Source of the DNA: Saccharicrinis sp963665705 | GTDB taxonomy: Bacteria > Bacteroidota > Bacteroidia > Bacteroidales > Marinilabiliaceae | Length of the DNA stretch: 64,000 bases | Reading direction: 5' to 3' | Assembly: GCA_963665705.1 (NCBI GenBank) | Contig: OY762448.1 | Location: 5,022,001 to 5,086,000 of the forward strand | In this document: one piece after another, positions 42,683 through 52,411 of the stretch | Layout: each line of letters begins with the position of its first letter | Numbering within the stretch: the stretch's first letter is position 1 | Translations under genes and position numbers: made by a program | Notes under the pieces: model-generated | What the model saw: only the letters and a program-made list of their open reading frames with translations | Database searches by the model: none | What the model was told of the DNA's origin: nothing

Positions 42683-45600
42683 CTATAACCACTTATCCAT
42701 TAATTGAGCCAAATCATCTAATTTCACAGGCTTTCCAATATAATCATTCATACCAGCTTCAATACAAACTTCTCTATCACCTTTCATTGCATTTGCAGTC
42801 ATGGCTACTATAGGAATATCAATATGATTAGCTCTTAATTCCTTGGTTGCATCCAAACCATTCATAATTGGCATTTGTACATCCATTAATATTAAGTTAA
42901 AAGTAACATCTCCACTGGAAACCATCTCAACAGCCTCTCTTCCATTATTTGCAATGGCTATTTTTATACCTATTTTATCAAGCATTTTTTCTGCAATCTT
43001 CTGATTAATAATATTATCTTCAACCAGAAGTATGATTTTATTCTTTATTTTCTCTTCAAACGGAATTTTAGCTTTTCCATCACCATTTGCATCAATACAT
43101 GAATCAAGAAACATCTCTTTGATCGATTCAAACAATTGGTTATGTTTAATTGGTTTATGCAACACATTATCAATTGATTCAAATTGATACTTCCGGTTCC
43201 ATTGAAGATCAGAAGTAAATAAAACGACCTTAAGTGAATTATTTACGTCTTTCAATTGAGCAATAAAATCATCATCAATATTACTAAAAACATGAGCATC
43301 AATAATTATCAATTCCAGATCTTGCTTTTCCTTTACAATTTCCATTGCAGATTTCTCATCGGAACAACTTTGGGAAACGATACCCCAGTTATTTAAAGTT
43401 TTCTTTAGTAAAAGAAGATTTGTCTTATGGTTATCAACAACTAATGTTTTTATTCCTTTAAATCTTCCCTCCTGAAGTTCATTTGATTCTTGATTTTTAT
43501 CTATATCAAAAGGTAATATAAAATGAAAAATTGATCCTGGATTTTCCTTACTCCAAACAAAATTAGGATTAGGACTCTCGACCCATATTTTACCACCCAT
43601 TAATTCTATAAGCATTTTAGAGATGCTTGTACCCAAGCCTGTTCCACCAAACTTTCGGGTAGTTGAACCATCAGCCTGAGTAAATGATTCAAATATTTTT
43701 TCAAGTTTATCTTTAGGGATCCCAATACCAGAGTCTTCTACAGCGAAATGTAAAGTAATTTGCGACCCTATCTGTTTACTTACTTCTACTTTTAATACAA
43801 CTTCTCCTTCTGAAGTAAATTTCACAGAATTTCCTAAAAGGTTAATTAATACTTGAATTAATCGACTTTCATCCCCAATTAAAATATTGGGTATAGTTTG
43901 CTCAACATTACTAATTAATTCAATTCCTTTTTCATTGGTTTTAAAAGACATTTGATCCATTAAATAATCTATTGTAGATCTAAAATTAAATGGATAAGGT
44001 TCAATCTTCATCTTACCGGCTTCAATCTTTGAAAAATCAAGAATATCATTAATAATGTTCAACAAATTTTCGCATGAACGTCCGATGATAGAAACAACAT
44101 TATTTTGTTCTTTTGAAAGTTCTGTATTTCCAAGTAATTCTGTAGCTCCAATAATACCATTCATAGGAGTCCTGATCTCATGACTCATATTAGCCAAAAA
44201 TTCAGATTTTGCCTTATTTGAATCAGCTTCTCTTTGCTGAACCTCTTTTTGGGCACTAATATCCATGAAGGCCTCTAAATAAACATCTTCATTATTTAAC
44301 CTTATAGGAATTATATTTTTAAGTATCGACCTTGAAATATTATTCTGTTTTACTATTAATTGTTCCTCTAAAACAGAAATTACAATTCGCGTTGCAGGAT
44401 CAGATACATGCTCTTCTTTTTGAGTAATAAAAACCTCTCCATACTCCTGCTTTTTACTTGCGTCGATTACTTCTTTTGTATTTTTATAACCCATGATTTT
44501 CGCAGCGGTATCATTGGCTTGTATAATTTCTTTATTATTATTTACAATTAAAATCCCTACTGGAAGATTATCTATAATGGTTTTCATGGAGTCTATTGAC
44601 TCTTCCAGTGATAAAGTTAGATTCCTTTTTTCTGTAATATCTTCTTTAATTGCAATAAATGACGATATAGTTTTAGTTTTACTTAAAACAGGAGATATTA
44701 AAACTTTTTCCCAATATAATTCGCCGTTCTTTTTTTTGTTATTAATCTCACCTGTCCATATTTTCCCCGCCTGTATTGTATGCCAAAAAGCTGGAGTATT
44801 ATTATTATCCAGCACATGAAATGTATCAATATTTCTACTTAAGACTTCTTCCTTATGGTAACCTGATATTTCTTCGAAACCTTTATTTACATATTCAATA
44901 TTTCCCTTTGTATCTGTAATCATTATAGATATCGGACTCTGTTCTACAGCTTGTAACAACTTCTCATTACTCTCTTCTGCTTTTCTTCTATTTAGTATTA
45001 CTTTTTTTATCTGAACAATAAGATAGTATGTTACTACTATAGCCAAAAGGTTGAATATGAATAATATAGCGTACTTTATATTATTATATTTATTAATAAT
45101 ATTTATGCTGGCATTATTTAACGAAACAACATTTTTATTGATATCATATGAAATTTTATTTTCAATTTCTGTAATTCTTGAAAATAAAGATTCTGACTGC
45201 TTAATATAAAAATTAATGGTTTGAAGATAATTCTCCCTTTCCAACACAGGCTCATCAAGGTTGGGAGCTATGATGGCAACAGTTTTGGCAGCTAACAATT
45301 CAAGGTCACTAATTTTTGGAGCAAGCTCTCTTATCTCTGGAATATTTCCTGTAAATTCATCTATTTCATGAACTATCACTTCTGTTATCTGCTCTTTATC
45401 TTGCAAATTAACAGGTTTAACTTCATTTAAAGTTCCTCCTTTATCTAGAATCTCAACAATATCTAAACACTCTGTTATTAAAGTCTCTATATCATTTTGT
45501 GTATTTTTAAGCTGCTGTGGGTGATCTATATTTGTAAATCCTTTAAATAAAAGATTTAATTTTAAAATATTCTTCTGAAGAACTTTATCAATTTTTTGTT

Positions 45601-45781
45601 TCTGCTCTTGATTGTGAATTATTTTTTGATACCGAAGAATATAAGCCTGATCAAAATAATTTTCAATGACCATTATCGCAGTTATTGTAAGTAAAAATAT
45701 TGCTAACAATAAATATAACTTAACGACAATAGATTCATCGAATACTTTTACCGACCTTTTTTTATTTTTAACGTTAACCAC
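42683..45781 (-). CDS. Hybrid sensor histidine kinase (PAS-PAS-HisKA-HATPase-REC-REC)
   Basis: A 1032-residue membrane kinase. TM1 is about 24-44, followed by a helical periplasmic domain to about 235, and TM2 about 238-256. Two PAS domains follow (from LLQAVEQSPISIMITD and from IDNLPVGILIVNNNK). HisKA has the phospho-His in FLANMSHEIRTPMNG, and the ATPase domain contains DSGIGIP and GGTGLG. The first receiver (IKTLVVDNHKTN, IIIDAH) is divergent. The second (LLVEDNIINQ, LILMDVQMPIMNG) is intact. The gene before it encodes a ModA-like binding lipoprotein, so the periplasmic part may sense ligand-loaded protein (inference). Confidence 0.9.
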   Translation of the reverse strand: MVNVKNKKRSVKVFDESIVVKLYLLLAIFLLTITAIMVIENYFDQAYILRYQKIIHNQEQKQKIDKVLQKNILKLNLLFKGFTNIDHPQQLKNTQNDIETLITECLDIVEILDKGGTLNEVKPVNLQDKEQITEVIVHEIDEFTGNIPEIRELAPKISDLELLAAKTVAIIAPNLDEPVLERENYLQTINFYIKQSESLFSRITEIENKISYDINKNVVSLNNASINIINKYNNIKYAILFIFNLLAIVVTYYLIVQIKKVILNRRKAEESNEKLLQAVEQSPISIMITDTKGNIEYVNKGFEEISGYHKEEVLSRNIDTFHVLDNNNTPAFWHTIQAGKIWTGEINNKKKNGELYWEKVLISPVLSKTKTISSFIAIKEDITEKRNLTLSLEESIDSMKTIIDNLPVGILIVNNNKEIIQANDTAAKIMGYKNTKEVIDASKKQEYGEVFITQKEEHVSDPATRIVISVLEEQLIVKQNNISRSILKNIIPIRLNNEDVYLEAFMDISAQKEVQQREADSNKAKSEFLANMSHEIRTPMNGIIGATELLGNTELSKEQNNVVSIIGRSCENLLNIINDILDFSKIEAGKMKIEPYPFNFRSTIDYLMDQMSFKTNEKGIELISNVEQTIPNILIGDESRLIQVLINLLGNSVKFTSEGEVVLKVEVSKQIGSQITLHFAVEDSGIGIPKDKLEKIFESFTQADGSTTRKFGGTGLGTSISKMLIELMGGKIWVESPNPNFVWSKENPGSIFHFILPFDIDKNQESNELQEGRFKGIKTLVVDNHKTNLLLLKKTLNNWGIVSQSCSDEKSAMEIVKEKQDLELIIIDAHVFSNIDDDFIAQLKDVNNSLKVVLFTSDLQWNRKYQFESIDNVLHKPIKHNQLFESIKEMFLDSCIDANGDGKAKIPFEEKIKNKIILLVEDNIINQKIAEKMLDKIGIKIAIANNGREAVEMVSSGDVTFNLILMDVQMPIMNGLDATKELRANHIDIPIVAMTANAMKGDREVCIEAGMNDYIGKPVKLDDLAQLMDKWL

Positions 45782-45813
45782 TAGTCATCAATTTTATTAA
45801 ATCGAGTATAAAT

Positions 45814-46683
45814 TTAAAAAATTAATGCCTTCCTCCTATTAATTCCGTATTTTCTAAATACAGAAATTCCATTTTCACCTGTGGCATAGTTAATAAAATC
45901 TCTGGCGAGATCAACATTATTACTTGTAGAAAGTATACCAGCGTATATTTCAGTTGGAGCAGTTTCACCTTCAGGTATTGGAAATACATCTACTTCATTG
46001 GAATTTCCGTTATGATAAAGATCGCTCTGCCAATTAATTATCAATTGAGCTTCATTATTTTCCAAACTCTTAACTAAACCTCTGGAATCAGTAGATAATG
46101 CCACAACATTTAGTAATAAATCATCATATAATTTTTCTCTACTTAATAACTTCCTTGTTTCATAACCCAATGAGGAAGTTTCCGGATTTGCTATTATTAA
46201 AGCATATTTTCTTTTAACTAATGATTTTAAATCTCCAGAATATTTAGATGGATTACCTTTTAGTGACATAATGACAAGTGGATTAAATCCAATAAATGTA
46301 GAATCTATAATAAAAGACCTGGATGAACCTTGTAACTTTTTAAAACCTTCTTTGGATGCTGGAAAATAAATATCTCCTTTTAAGGAATACTGAATTAAAC
46401 TTGCCAGATTTTGAGAACAATCATTATGTAATTTTACAACACACTCTTTTTCTAATTCAAACTTATCTTTTAACTCCATAAGAGCTGGTACCATGACATT
46501 TTCACAGTATATTAAGATTTCTTTTTTACTTGGTTTTTCTTTAACAAATTCACTATTGTCCTTATTTTGGTTTTTACATGAACCAACAAATACAACAAAA
46601 ACAATAAGTATAAAATACTTCACGATATAATATTTAGAACTATAACATTGTGTTTTCAAACACTTAAAACCTTCAAATAACAA
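45814..46683 (-). CDS. ModA-like substrate-binding lipoprotein
   Basis: The 289-residue frame includes a hydrophobic signal YFILIVFVVFVGSC, with Cys as lipidation site. The N-terminal 20 residues are unusual, and a GTG at 46623 would start directly before the signal. The mature part has the type II periplasmic-binding fold: ILIYCENVMVPALMELKDKF, GDIYFPASKEG, PLVIMSLKGNPSKY, IANPETSSLGYETRK and a C-terminal ARDFINYATGENGISVFRKYG, as in molybdate/tungstate-binding ModA. No ABC transporter genes are near. It is followed by the histidine kinase gene after 32 bases, so it may serve sensing rather than uptake (inference). Confidence 0.75.
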   Translation of the reverse strand: MLFEGFKCLKTQCYSSKYYIVKYFILIVFVVFVGSCKNQNKDNSEFVKEKPSKKEILIYCENVMVPALMELKDKFELEKECVVKLHNDCSQNLASLIQYSLKGDIYFPASKEGFKKLQGSSRSFIIDSTFIGFNPLVIMSLKGNPSKYSGDLKSLVKRKYALIIANPETSSLGYETRKLLSREKLYDDLLLNVVALSTDSRGLVKSLENNEAQLIINWQSDLYHNGNSNEVDVFPIPEGETAPTEIYAGILSTSNNVDLARDFINYATGENGISVFRKYGINRRKALIF

Positions 46684-46792
46684 AATATAAAATTTGAATA
46701 CTATTTTAAATTATTTATTAAGCAAGTTAAGGATAAACCCCCAATCACAAATACTGATTAGTCACAAATAATTCATGTTTAATCAAATATAA

Positions 46793-47869
46793 CTAACGCT
46801 TTATAAAGTGTTTACGTATCCAGCGCGGCACAATTAAAATCCCTATGATTAAATATGGATAGTAACTTAACAACCTCCACACAAACGCAAGAGTTACACC
46901 AGTACCATCAGGAACAACCCCATTCAAAAATTCTTTAAAAACATACTCCGCAAAACCACTTCCTCCCGGTGTAGGAGAAACCAACATCATAATCCACATT
47001 ACAAGCTGCTTTCCAAATACCAGTAGATTTTCTCCAAAATCCATAAATTTAAAACCAAAAAATGAGATTATTATAGTATTTACTACCCAATATCTACTAG
47101 TCCAACTCAATGCTGTAGCCATAAATGCTTTTATCCAATTAAACAGAGACCAACTTTTAAATTCCTTTGACGCTGTGATCAAATCTGTTCCAGATTCATT
47201 TGCATCCGGCCTCCATTTTCTAATTATAGGAAGTTTAAAAATCCATAAAAGAAGAAATTTCAGACCTCTGGGATTTATAAATAGTCCATATGTTAAAACC
47301 AAAGTATAAAGAAATTTTAATCCATAACCAGCCAGAGCAAAAACTAAAAACTGATTTTTATACCATGGCAATTGCTTTAAATCACCCATCCCAAATCCAA
47401 ATATATCACTCCTCCCTATCATGAGCAAAACAATAGGAAACGCAATAATAAAATACAACTCATCCAGGAACGAGGTAACCATAACAATTGCAGTACTTCT
47501 GCCTAACCGAACACCTTCTTTGTTCAGAAAAAAGATAGCTACGCTAGTACCACCAATAGCCGAAGGTGTAATGGCAGATGTAAACTCCCATAGCATGACA
47601 ATTGAAAATGCTTTTCTCCAAGTTAGTTGATTGTGTGAAAGTAAGCGTATTCTAATAATGTAGCCAAAATCCCGAATTGCCATTAACAACAATGAAACAA
47701 ATAACCAAAAAAAAGTAGAAAGAGTAAGTTGCATAACATCAAAACTACCCGGAGTATATTCATTATAAAGCATAAAACCAGAAATACCAACTCCAATTAA
47801 TATAGGAAGTACGATTCTGGAAGGCCTTATACTTTTTACTATTTTCCCTGAATTGTCCGTAGGTGTCAT
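46793..47869 (-). CDS. Lysylphosphatidylglycerol synthase TM region-like membrane protein
   Basis: Starting at the ATG at 47869 the protein has 358 residues and about eight TM helices. The family marks are SHNQLTWRKAFSIVMLWEFTSAITPSAIGG and LVSPTPGGSGFAEYVF, the two motifs of the flippase-like LPG_synthase_TM (PF03706, YbhN-like) family. The cytoplasmic synthase domain is absent, so it is probably a lipid flippase-like protein, not an aminoacyl transferase. A longer frame to 47935 would add a non-conserved stretch. The neighbours give no further hint. Confidence 0.75.
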   Translation of the reverse strand: MTPTDNSGKIVKSIRPSRIVLPILIGVGISGFMLYNEYTPGSFDVMQLTLSTFFWLFVSLLLMAIRDFGYIIRIRLLSHNQLTWRKAFSIVMLWEFTSAITPSAIGGTSVAIFFLNKEGVRLGRSTAIVMVTSFLDELYFIIAFPIVLLMIGRSDIFGFGMGDLKQLPWYKNQFLVFALAGYGLKFLYTLVLTYGLFINPRGLKFLLLWIFKLPIIRKWRPDANESGTDLITASKEFKSWSLFNWIKAFMATALSWTSRYWVVNTIIISFFGFKFMDFGENLLVFGKQLVMWIMMLVSPTPGGSGFAEYVFKEFLNGVVPDGTGVTLAFVWRLLSYYPYLIIGILIVPRWIRKHFIKR

Positions 47870-48028
47870 ACAACTATTATTTTGTATAGAAACAATAAAG
47901 TTAATGATACATAATTCAATAATAAATGTTATCATGAACTTTTTAAGTTAAAACGCTTAAAAACCCTCAATACTAACACCAAATAATCACCCTTAAGTAT
48001 TCGCAGACTATTTTTTTAAACATATTCA

Positions 48029-48036
48029 TATATTTG
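48029..48036 (+). promoter_or_regulatory. -7 box TATATTTG before the YfhO-like gene
   Basis: TATATTTG matches TANNTTTG exactly and is followed 36 bases later by the ATG at 48072. A TTTG at -33 is not clear; the region is a T-run (48011-48017). Confidence 0.45.
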
Positions 48037-48071
48037 CATGATAGATACTCCATTCTATCAAATTAATTTCG

Positions 48072-50123
48072 ATGTTAGATTTTAAAAAACTCAAACGTAA
48101 CAATTACTTACGAATCATTTTTATTCTCTCAATTGCCTACTTACCTGTACTTTTATGTATTTCTTCTCTTAAATGGGATGCAATGAACATATCTATTCCT
48201 TGGCGCTACTTCATTTCAGCTACAATCAGACAAGGAGAGTTACCTCTTTGGTATCCGAATCAACTGTTTGGAATGGCACAATATTTAGATCCTCAAACAT
48301 GGTATTGGCCATCGTGGATTTTAGGTAGCTTTGGTTATACAAACTTAACCTTGCACCTTGAATTTATGTTACACATTTTTATTGCTGCCATCGGATGCTT
48401 CAAGTTAGGCAACTACATAGGCGTAAAACAAAAGACAGCTATGGTAACAGGATTATTATATGCAATGTCTGGCTTTTTTATTGGAAATGCACAACACATA
48501 GGATGGATTGTCAGTGCAGCCTGGATTCCCATTGTCATTTATCAATTTTTATTGTTTATAGACAGAGTTAATTTGAAATCCACTTTAGGACTAAGCCTTT
48601 CATTATATCTATTTATCTCTGGCGGCTATTGGTCTTTTGTTGTAATTACATATTACTTTCTTGTGATTTTCTACATTTATTCCATTGCAAAAAAAATTAA
48701 ATATAAACAACTCAATAATAATTACTTAAAAAAACTATTACTATTTACGCCTTTATTAATTATTACAAATATCATAACAACAAGTGTAGTATTTGCATCT
48801 CTTCATGAATCTATGCATCTTATTGACAGAGGAAATATGGATATTGACTTTACATTAATAGGTTCTTTCCACCCGATTGACTTATTAACATTTCTTTCAC
48901 CTATTGCTACTTATGCACGAGGATATGATTTTTGGGAAACAGATGTTGCTTTGATTAATGTATATATAGGGATTTTTGCTGTATTTCTTTTTATTTGGAG
49001 TATTTTATTTCAGCGATCCAGCATTTTGAAAAATAAAAAACTAATACTACTTGCTCTATTTATTTTCGCATTAGCAATGGGGTATACATTTCCATTAAGA
49101 CAATGGTTTACTGAGTACATTCCTTTATTTGACCATTTCAGATTTCCTTCAGCATTCAGATTATATTCTATCCTTATACTTTGTATTGTTATTGGATTTG
49201 TCATTGATGATATCAATGTACATCATGTCTACTATAGAAAGAGTATGCTCACGTTTGCTATCATATTATCCTCTATTGGAATATTAATTTTTATAACTAA
49301 TAGCTCATCTATTGTTAATTTTATAAAACATTTTGTTCCCAAACCAACTAAATTACCACGCCCCTTACTTTTTTCTTTTCAATTTATTTTATCTGCTTTA
49401 ATAATTGTCTTACATTATTATGTTATTAAAAACACCTCCTTAAACAAGACTAAAACCATACTAAAAAAATTCATTATTATCGAAATAGTATTTATATCAC
49501 TGTTAACACTCCCTAATACTGTTATCAACATCAAAGAAAATCCTTTTAAAATATACAGCACTATTAAAAATTATGAGCATTTAGACACTGATTCATTATT
49601 AGTCCATTTATCTATGAAACAAATGGATGAATACAGCAAGAAAACATATCCTTTTGGTAGAAATGCCGCCACTTTTACTAACCTAACATCAAACACTCAA
49701 TACTCCTCTTATAAATTCATATTAACTAAAAAATTAGAAAATGACAGCTTAACATTCAACTACGTAAGCAATAATCCATTAGCATATATTCCTCATGAAA
49801 ATAATATCAACTCCCCTTCAAGAGCAATCAACAGCATTAAAATAACACCAAATAAAATTGAACTAAATATTGAGGAAGGACGAGATTCTGTGCTGTGTTT
49901 ATCTCAAAACTATCATAAAAACTGGAAGTGCGAGATTGAAGGACGACAAACACCAATAGACATTTCAAACATAAGCTTAATGAAGGTTTCAATACCAAAT
50001 CAGCAATGCAGTGTGCTTTTTTCTTTCGATGCACCAATTATTACCTTTTTCTTCTGGGTGTCAATAATATTCTTTTTAATCCAAGTGATATTATTCTCGA
50101 CTTTACTCTTGAAAGAAAAATAA
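48072..50123 (+). CDS. YfhO-like multi-spanning membrane protein
   Basis: A 683-residue membrane protein with about 11 to 13 TM helices, a conserved early segment RQGELPLWYPNQLFGMAQYLDP and a second GLLYAMSGFFIGNAQHIGW. Both fit the YfhO / oligosaccharyl-flippase-linked GT-C-like family. A soluble C-terminal part (NYHKNWKCEIEGRQTPID) ends in a last TM helix. YfhO proteins add sugars to lipids or wall polymers on the outer face. The gene stands alone on the plus strand, with its own -7 box. Confidence 0.65.
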   Translation: MLDFKKLKRNNYLRIIFILSIAYLPVLLCISSLKWDAMNISIPWRYFISATIRQGELPLWYPNQLFGMAQYLDPQTWYWPSWILGSFGYTNLTLHLEFMLHIFIAAIGCFKLGNYIGVKQKTAMVTGLLYAMSGFFIGNAQHIGWIVSAAWIPIVIYQFLLFIDRVNLKSTLGLSLSLYLFISGGYWSFVVITYYFLVIFYIYSIAKKIKYKQLNNNYLKKLLLFTPLLIITNIITTSVVFASLHESMHLIDRGNMDIDFTLIGSFHPIDLLTFLSPIATYARGYDFWETDVALINVYIGIFAVFLFIWSILFQRSSILKNKKLILLALFIFALAMGYTFPLRQWFTEYIPLFDHFRFPSAFRLYSILILCIVIGFVIDDINVHHVYYRKSMLTFAIILSSIGILIFITNSSSIVNFIKHFVPKPTKLPRPLLFSFQFILSALIIVLHYYVIKNTSLNKTKTILKKFIIIEIVFISLLTLPNTVINIKENPFKIYSTIKNYEHLDTDSLLVHLSMKQMDEYSKKTYPFGRNAATFTNLTSNTQYSSYKFILTKKLENDSLTFNYVSNNPLAYIPHENNINSPSRAINSIKITPNKIELNIEEGRDSVLCLSQNYHKNWKCEIEGRQTPIDISNISLMKVSIPNQQCSVLFSFDAPIITFFFWVSIIFFLIQVILFSTLLLKEK

Positions 50124-50143
50124 CCTAGAGTATAAAAAAGAAA

Positions 50144-50170
50144 AAAGGATAGATGGAACATCTATCCTTT
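50144..50170. terminator. Bidirectional hairpin terminator between the YfhO-like gene and metK
   Basis: Perfect 12-bp stem (50144-50155 with 50159-50170) with a 3-base loop, 21 bases after the YfhO-like stop. A-rich sequence precedes it, giving a T-tract on the minus strand; the plus side is weaker. Confidence 0.7.
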
Positions 50171-50307
50171 ACCCTTAAAATCAGCTTTGTTAACCAAATC
50201 TAAATCTATGAAAAAAAATCTACAGTACAAATGTAAGTCATTCTTTAGTGAACGTGTACAAAAAAAAGTTAAAGCGTGTTAATATCGCTTTTTACACCCA
50301 TAAAATT

Positions 50308-50338
50308 CAAAAGCTACACTGTAAAAGTGTAGCTTTTG
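50308..50338 (-). terminator. Terminator of metK
   Basis: A perfect 13-bp stem (CAAAAGCTACACT at 50308-50320 with its complement at 50326-50338) around a 5-base loop, 20 bases downstream of the metK stop. The minus strand continues with GAATTTTATG, modestly T-rich. Confidence 0.75.
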
Positions 50339-50357
50339 ATATAAGTATTTATTTAAA

Positions 50358-51608
50358 TTATAAACCAAAGGCAGATTTAATCTTTTCAATATAATCTAAT
50401 TTCTCCCAGGTAAAGAATTCAACTTCTTTTTCTATATCAACCCCATTTTCTTTTACAAGAACTTTATCTGTATATGAAGATCGACCTACATGACCATATG
50501 CAGCAGTGGGTTCAAAAATTGGATTTTTCAATCCAAACCTTTTAACAATAGCAGCTGGACGCATATCAAAAATCACATTAATTTTTTCTGCAATTTCACC
50601 ATCTGTTAAACCTACTTTTGAAGTTCCATATGTATTAATAAATAACCCAACTGGTTCAGCGACACCAATTGCATAAGCCACCTGAACCAAAACTTCATCA
50701 GCAATACCTGCTGCCACCATGTTTTTAGCAATATGTCTGGAAGCATATGCAGCAGATCTATCTACCTTAGAACTATCTTTACCCGAAAAAGCACCTCCTC
50801 CATGAGCACCTTTACCTCCATAGGTATCCACAATAATTTTTCTTCCTGTTAATCCAGTATCACCATGAGGTCCACCAATTACAAATTTTCCAGTAGGATT
50901 TACATGTAGTATATAATTATCATCAATTAATGAAGCTTCTTCTAAACTAAGTTTTGATTTGACTCTGGGTATAAGAATAGTCTGAACATCTGATTTAATT
51001 TTCTCAAGCATGGCCACTTCTTCATCAAACTCATCATGTTGCGTTGAGATAACAATAGTATGGACTCTTACTGGTTTATTATCATCTCCATACTCCATTG
51101 TAACCTGCGATTTAGAATCAGGTCTTAGATAAGTCATTTCATTTTGCTCTCTTCTGATCGCAGCTAACTCAACTAATAATAAATGAGATAAATGCAATGG
51201 GAAAGGCATAAATTCTGCAGTTTCAGAACAAGCATATCCAAACATCATACCCTGATCTCCTGCTCCTTGATTATCCTCTTCTTCTCTCTCAACTCCTCTA
51301 TTGATATCTTCACTTTGCTCATGGATTGCAGAAATAACACCACAAGAACCAGAATCAAACATATATTCTGATTTAGTATAACCAATTCTGTCAATTACTT
51401 GTCGGGCTATCTTTTGAACAGCAACATAGCCATTTGTTTTTACTTCTCCACTTAAAACTACCAAACCTGTAGTTACCAAAGTTTCAGCAGCTACTTTTGA
51501 CTCTTTATCCTGACGTAAAAACTCATCTAATAAAGCATCTGAAATTTGATCGGCAACTTTATCGGGATGCCCTTCTGAAACAGATTCTGATGTAAATAAA
51601 TATCCCAT
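50358..51608 (-). CDS. metK: S-adenosylmethionine synthetase
   Basis: The 416-residue enzyme shows TSESVSEGHPDKVADQISDA at residues 6-25, GAGDQGMMFGYA (ATP motif), GPHGDTGLTGRKIIVDTYGG and GGGAFSGKDSSKVDRSAAY. It makes SAM from methionine and ATP. The sequence reads as complete. A SAM-binding riboswitch in its 5' leader (51668-51719) should give feedback control. SAM is also needed by the methyltransferases and radical SAM enzymes of this window. Confidence 0.98.
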   Translation of the reverse strand: MGYLFTSESVSEGHPDKVADQISDALLDEFLRQDKESKVAAETLVTTGLVVLSGEVKTNGYVAVQKIARQVIDRIGYTKSEYMFDSGSCGVISAIHEQSEDINRGVEREEEDNQGAGDQGMMFGYACSETAEFMPFPLHLSHLLLVELAAIRREQNEMTYLRPDSKSQVTMEYGDDNKPVRVHTIVISTQHDEFDEEVAMLEKIKSDVQTILIPRVKSKLSLEEASLIDDNYILHVNPTGKFVIGGPHGDTGLTGRKIIVDTYGGKGAHGGGAFSGKDSSKVDRSAAYASRHIAKNMVAAGIADEVLVQVAYAIGVAEPVGLFINTYGTSKVGLTDGEIAEKINVIFDMRPAAIVKRFGLKNPIFEPTAAYGHVGRSSYTDKVLVKENGVDIEKEVEFFTWEKLDYIEKIKSAFGL

Positions 51609-51667
51609 TACTATTAAAGTATATAATGATTAAATATAATGAGGATAGCTAAACAGGAAAGAAATAT

Positions 51668-51719
51668 GCGTTTTAGCACTTTTTTTGAGTGGTTGCAATC
51701 AGTCAAATCCATCCACTAT
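51668..51719 (-). ncRNA. Probable SAM-II/SAM-V class riboswitch upstream of metK
   Basis: On the minus strand P1 is AGTGG (51713-51717) paired with CCACT (51688-51692). The loop contains GATTT (51705-51709) and TTGCA, and the 3' part is GTGCTAAAACGC (51668-51679). This is the GATTT...TTGCA...GCTAAAA order of the SAM-II/SAM-V H-type pseudoknot, with three extra bases after the 5' arm of P1. It lies 60 bases before the metK ATG. I compared by memory with SAM-II sequences. Confidence 0.75.
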
Positions 51720-51737
51720 CCTTTAAAATTTCGGCTA

Positions 51738-51745
51738 CAAAATTA
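51738..51745 (-). promoter_or_regulatory. Possible -7 box of metK
   Basis: TAATTTTG on the minus strand fits TANNTTTG. Transcription would begin a few bases before the riboswitch P1. The TTTG element about 19 bases upstream is not clear. The remainder of the 353-base gap 51609-51962 holds the riboswitch and the tRNA promoter; I see nothing else. Confidence 0.4.
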
Positions 51746-51890
51746 TAAAAAGAAAAATATTAACATCTACTATAAGCCAATTTTTTTTATTTAAATTGCA
51801 AATGCAAAACATTTTATAATTTTTTATACTACTGTATTTAACTGAATATCTGAGCCAAACATTTTTTTATTTATTTTTTTCAAAAAAATA

Positions 51891-51921
51891 TTTGGAGTAA
51901 ATTAAATTTGATATATCTTTG
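51891..51921 (+). promoter_or_regulatory. Consensus Bacteroidota promoter of the tRNA-Glu/rpsT unit
   Basis: TTTG at 51891-51894 and TATCTTTG at 51914-51921 with exactly 19 bases between them match the housekeeping promoter consensus TTTG-N19-TANNTTTG. It lies 41 bases before the first tRNA-Glu and probably drives both tRNAs and rpsT. Confidence 0.8.
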
Positions 51922-51962
51922 CATCCGCATTTGAAAACAAAGCAACGTTACAATGCATAGTT

Positions 51963-52034
51963 GGTCCGTTCGTCTAGGGGTTAGGACGCCAGGTTTTCAT
52001 CCTGGTAACAGGGGTTCGATTCCCCTACGGACTA
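51963..52034 (+). tRNA. tRNA-Glu (anticodon TTC)
   Basis: The 72-base gene folds as a cloverleaf: acceptor GGTCCGT with ACGGACT (a G-U at the first pair), D arm GTCT...GGAC, anticodon arm with loop TTTTCAT (TTC anticodon), and T arm AGGGG-TTCGATT-CCCCT. CCA is not encoded. The sequence is repeated exactly at 52340-52411. Confidence 0.97.
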
Positions 52035-52072
52035 CTTTAAAAAAATGATTGAAATAATATTACGATAAGAAG

Positions 52073-52324
52073 ATGGCAAATCATAAATCGGCGTTAAAAA
52101 GAATTCGTCAAGCAGAGAAAAAAAGAGTACACAATAAGTATTATGCAAAAACTGCACGTAATGCAGTAAAAAAGCTACGTGGTACTAGTGAAAAGGAAGC
52201 TGCAGCAGAAATGTTTCCAAAAGTTGCTGCTATGCTTGACAAATTAGCTAAAAGAAACGTTATTCATAAAAACAAGGCTTCTAACATAAAATCAAAGTTA
52301 GCTAAGCATATCAACAAGCTTTAA
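52073..52324 (+). CDS. rpsT: 30S ribosomal protein S20
   Basis: An 83-residue basic helical protein (MANHKSALKRIRQAEKKR at the start, then RNAVKKLRG and KNKASNIKSKLAKHI at the end). It binds 16S rRNA in the small subunit. The gene lies between two identical tRNA-Glu genes and should be part of the same transcript. Length and composition are normal for the family. Confidence 0.98.
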   Translation: MANHKSALKRIRQAEKKRVHNKYYAKTARNAVKKLRGTSEKEAAAEMFPKVAAMLDKLAKRNVIHKNKASNIKSKLAKHINKL

Positions 52325-52339
52325 TAGCTTTTAAATGAT

Positions 52340-52411
52340 GGTCCGTTCGTCTAGGGGTTAGGACGCCAGGTTTTCATCCTGGTAACAGGGGTTCGATTCC
52401 CCTACGGACTA
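52340..52411 (+). tRNA. tRNA-Glu (anticodon TTC), second copy
   Basis: Identical to the tRNA at 51963-52034 over all 72 bases plus one flanking base on each side (52339-52412). It follows rpsT by 15 bases and is followed by a terminator. Confidence 0.97.
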
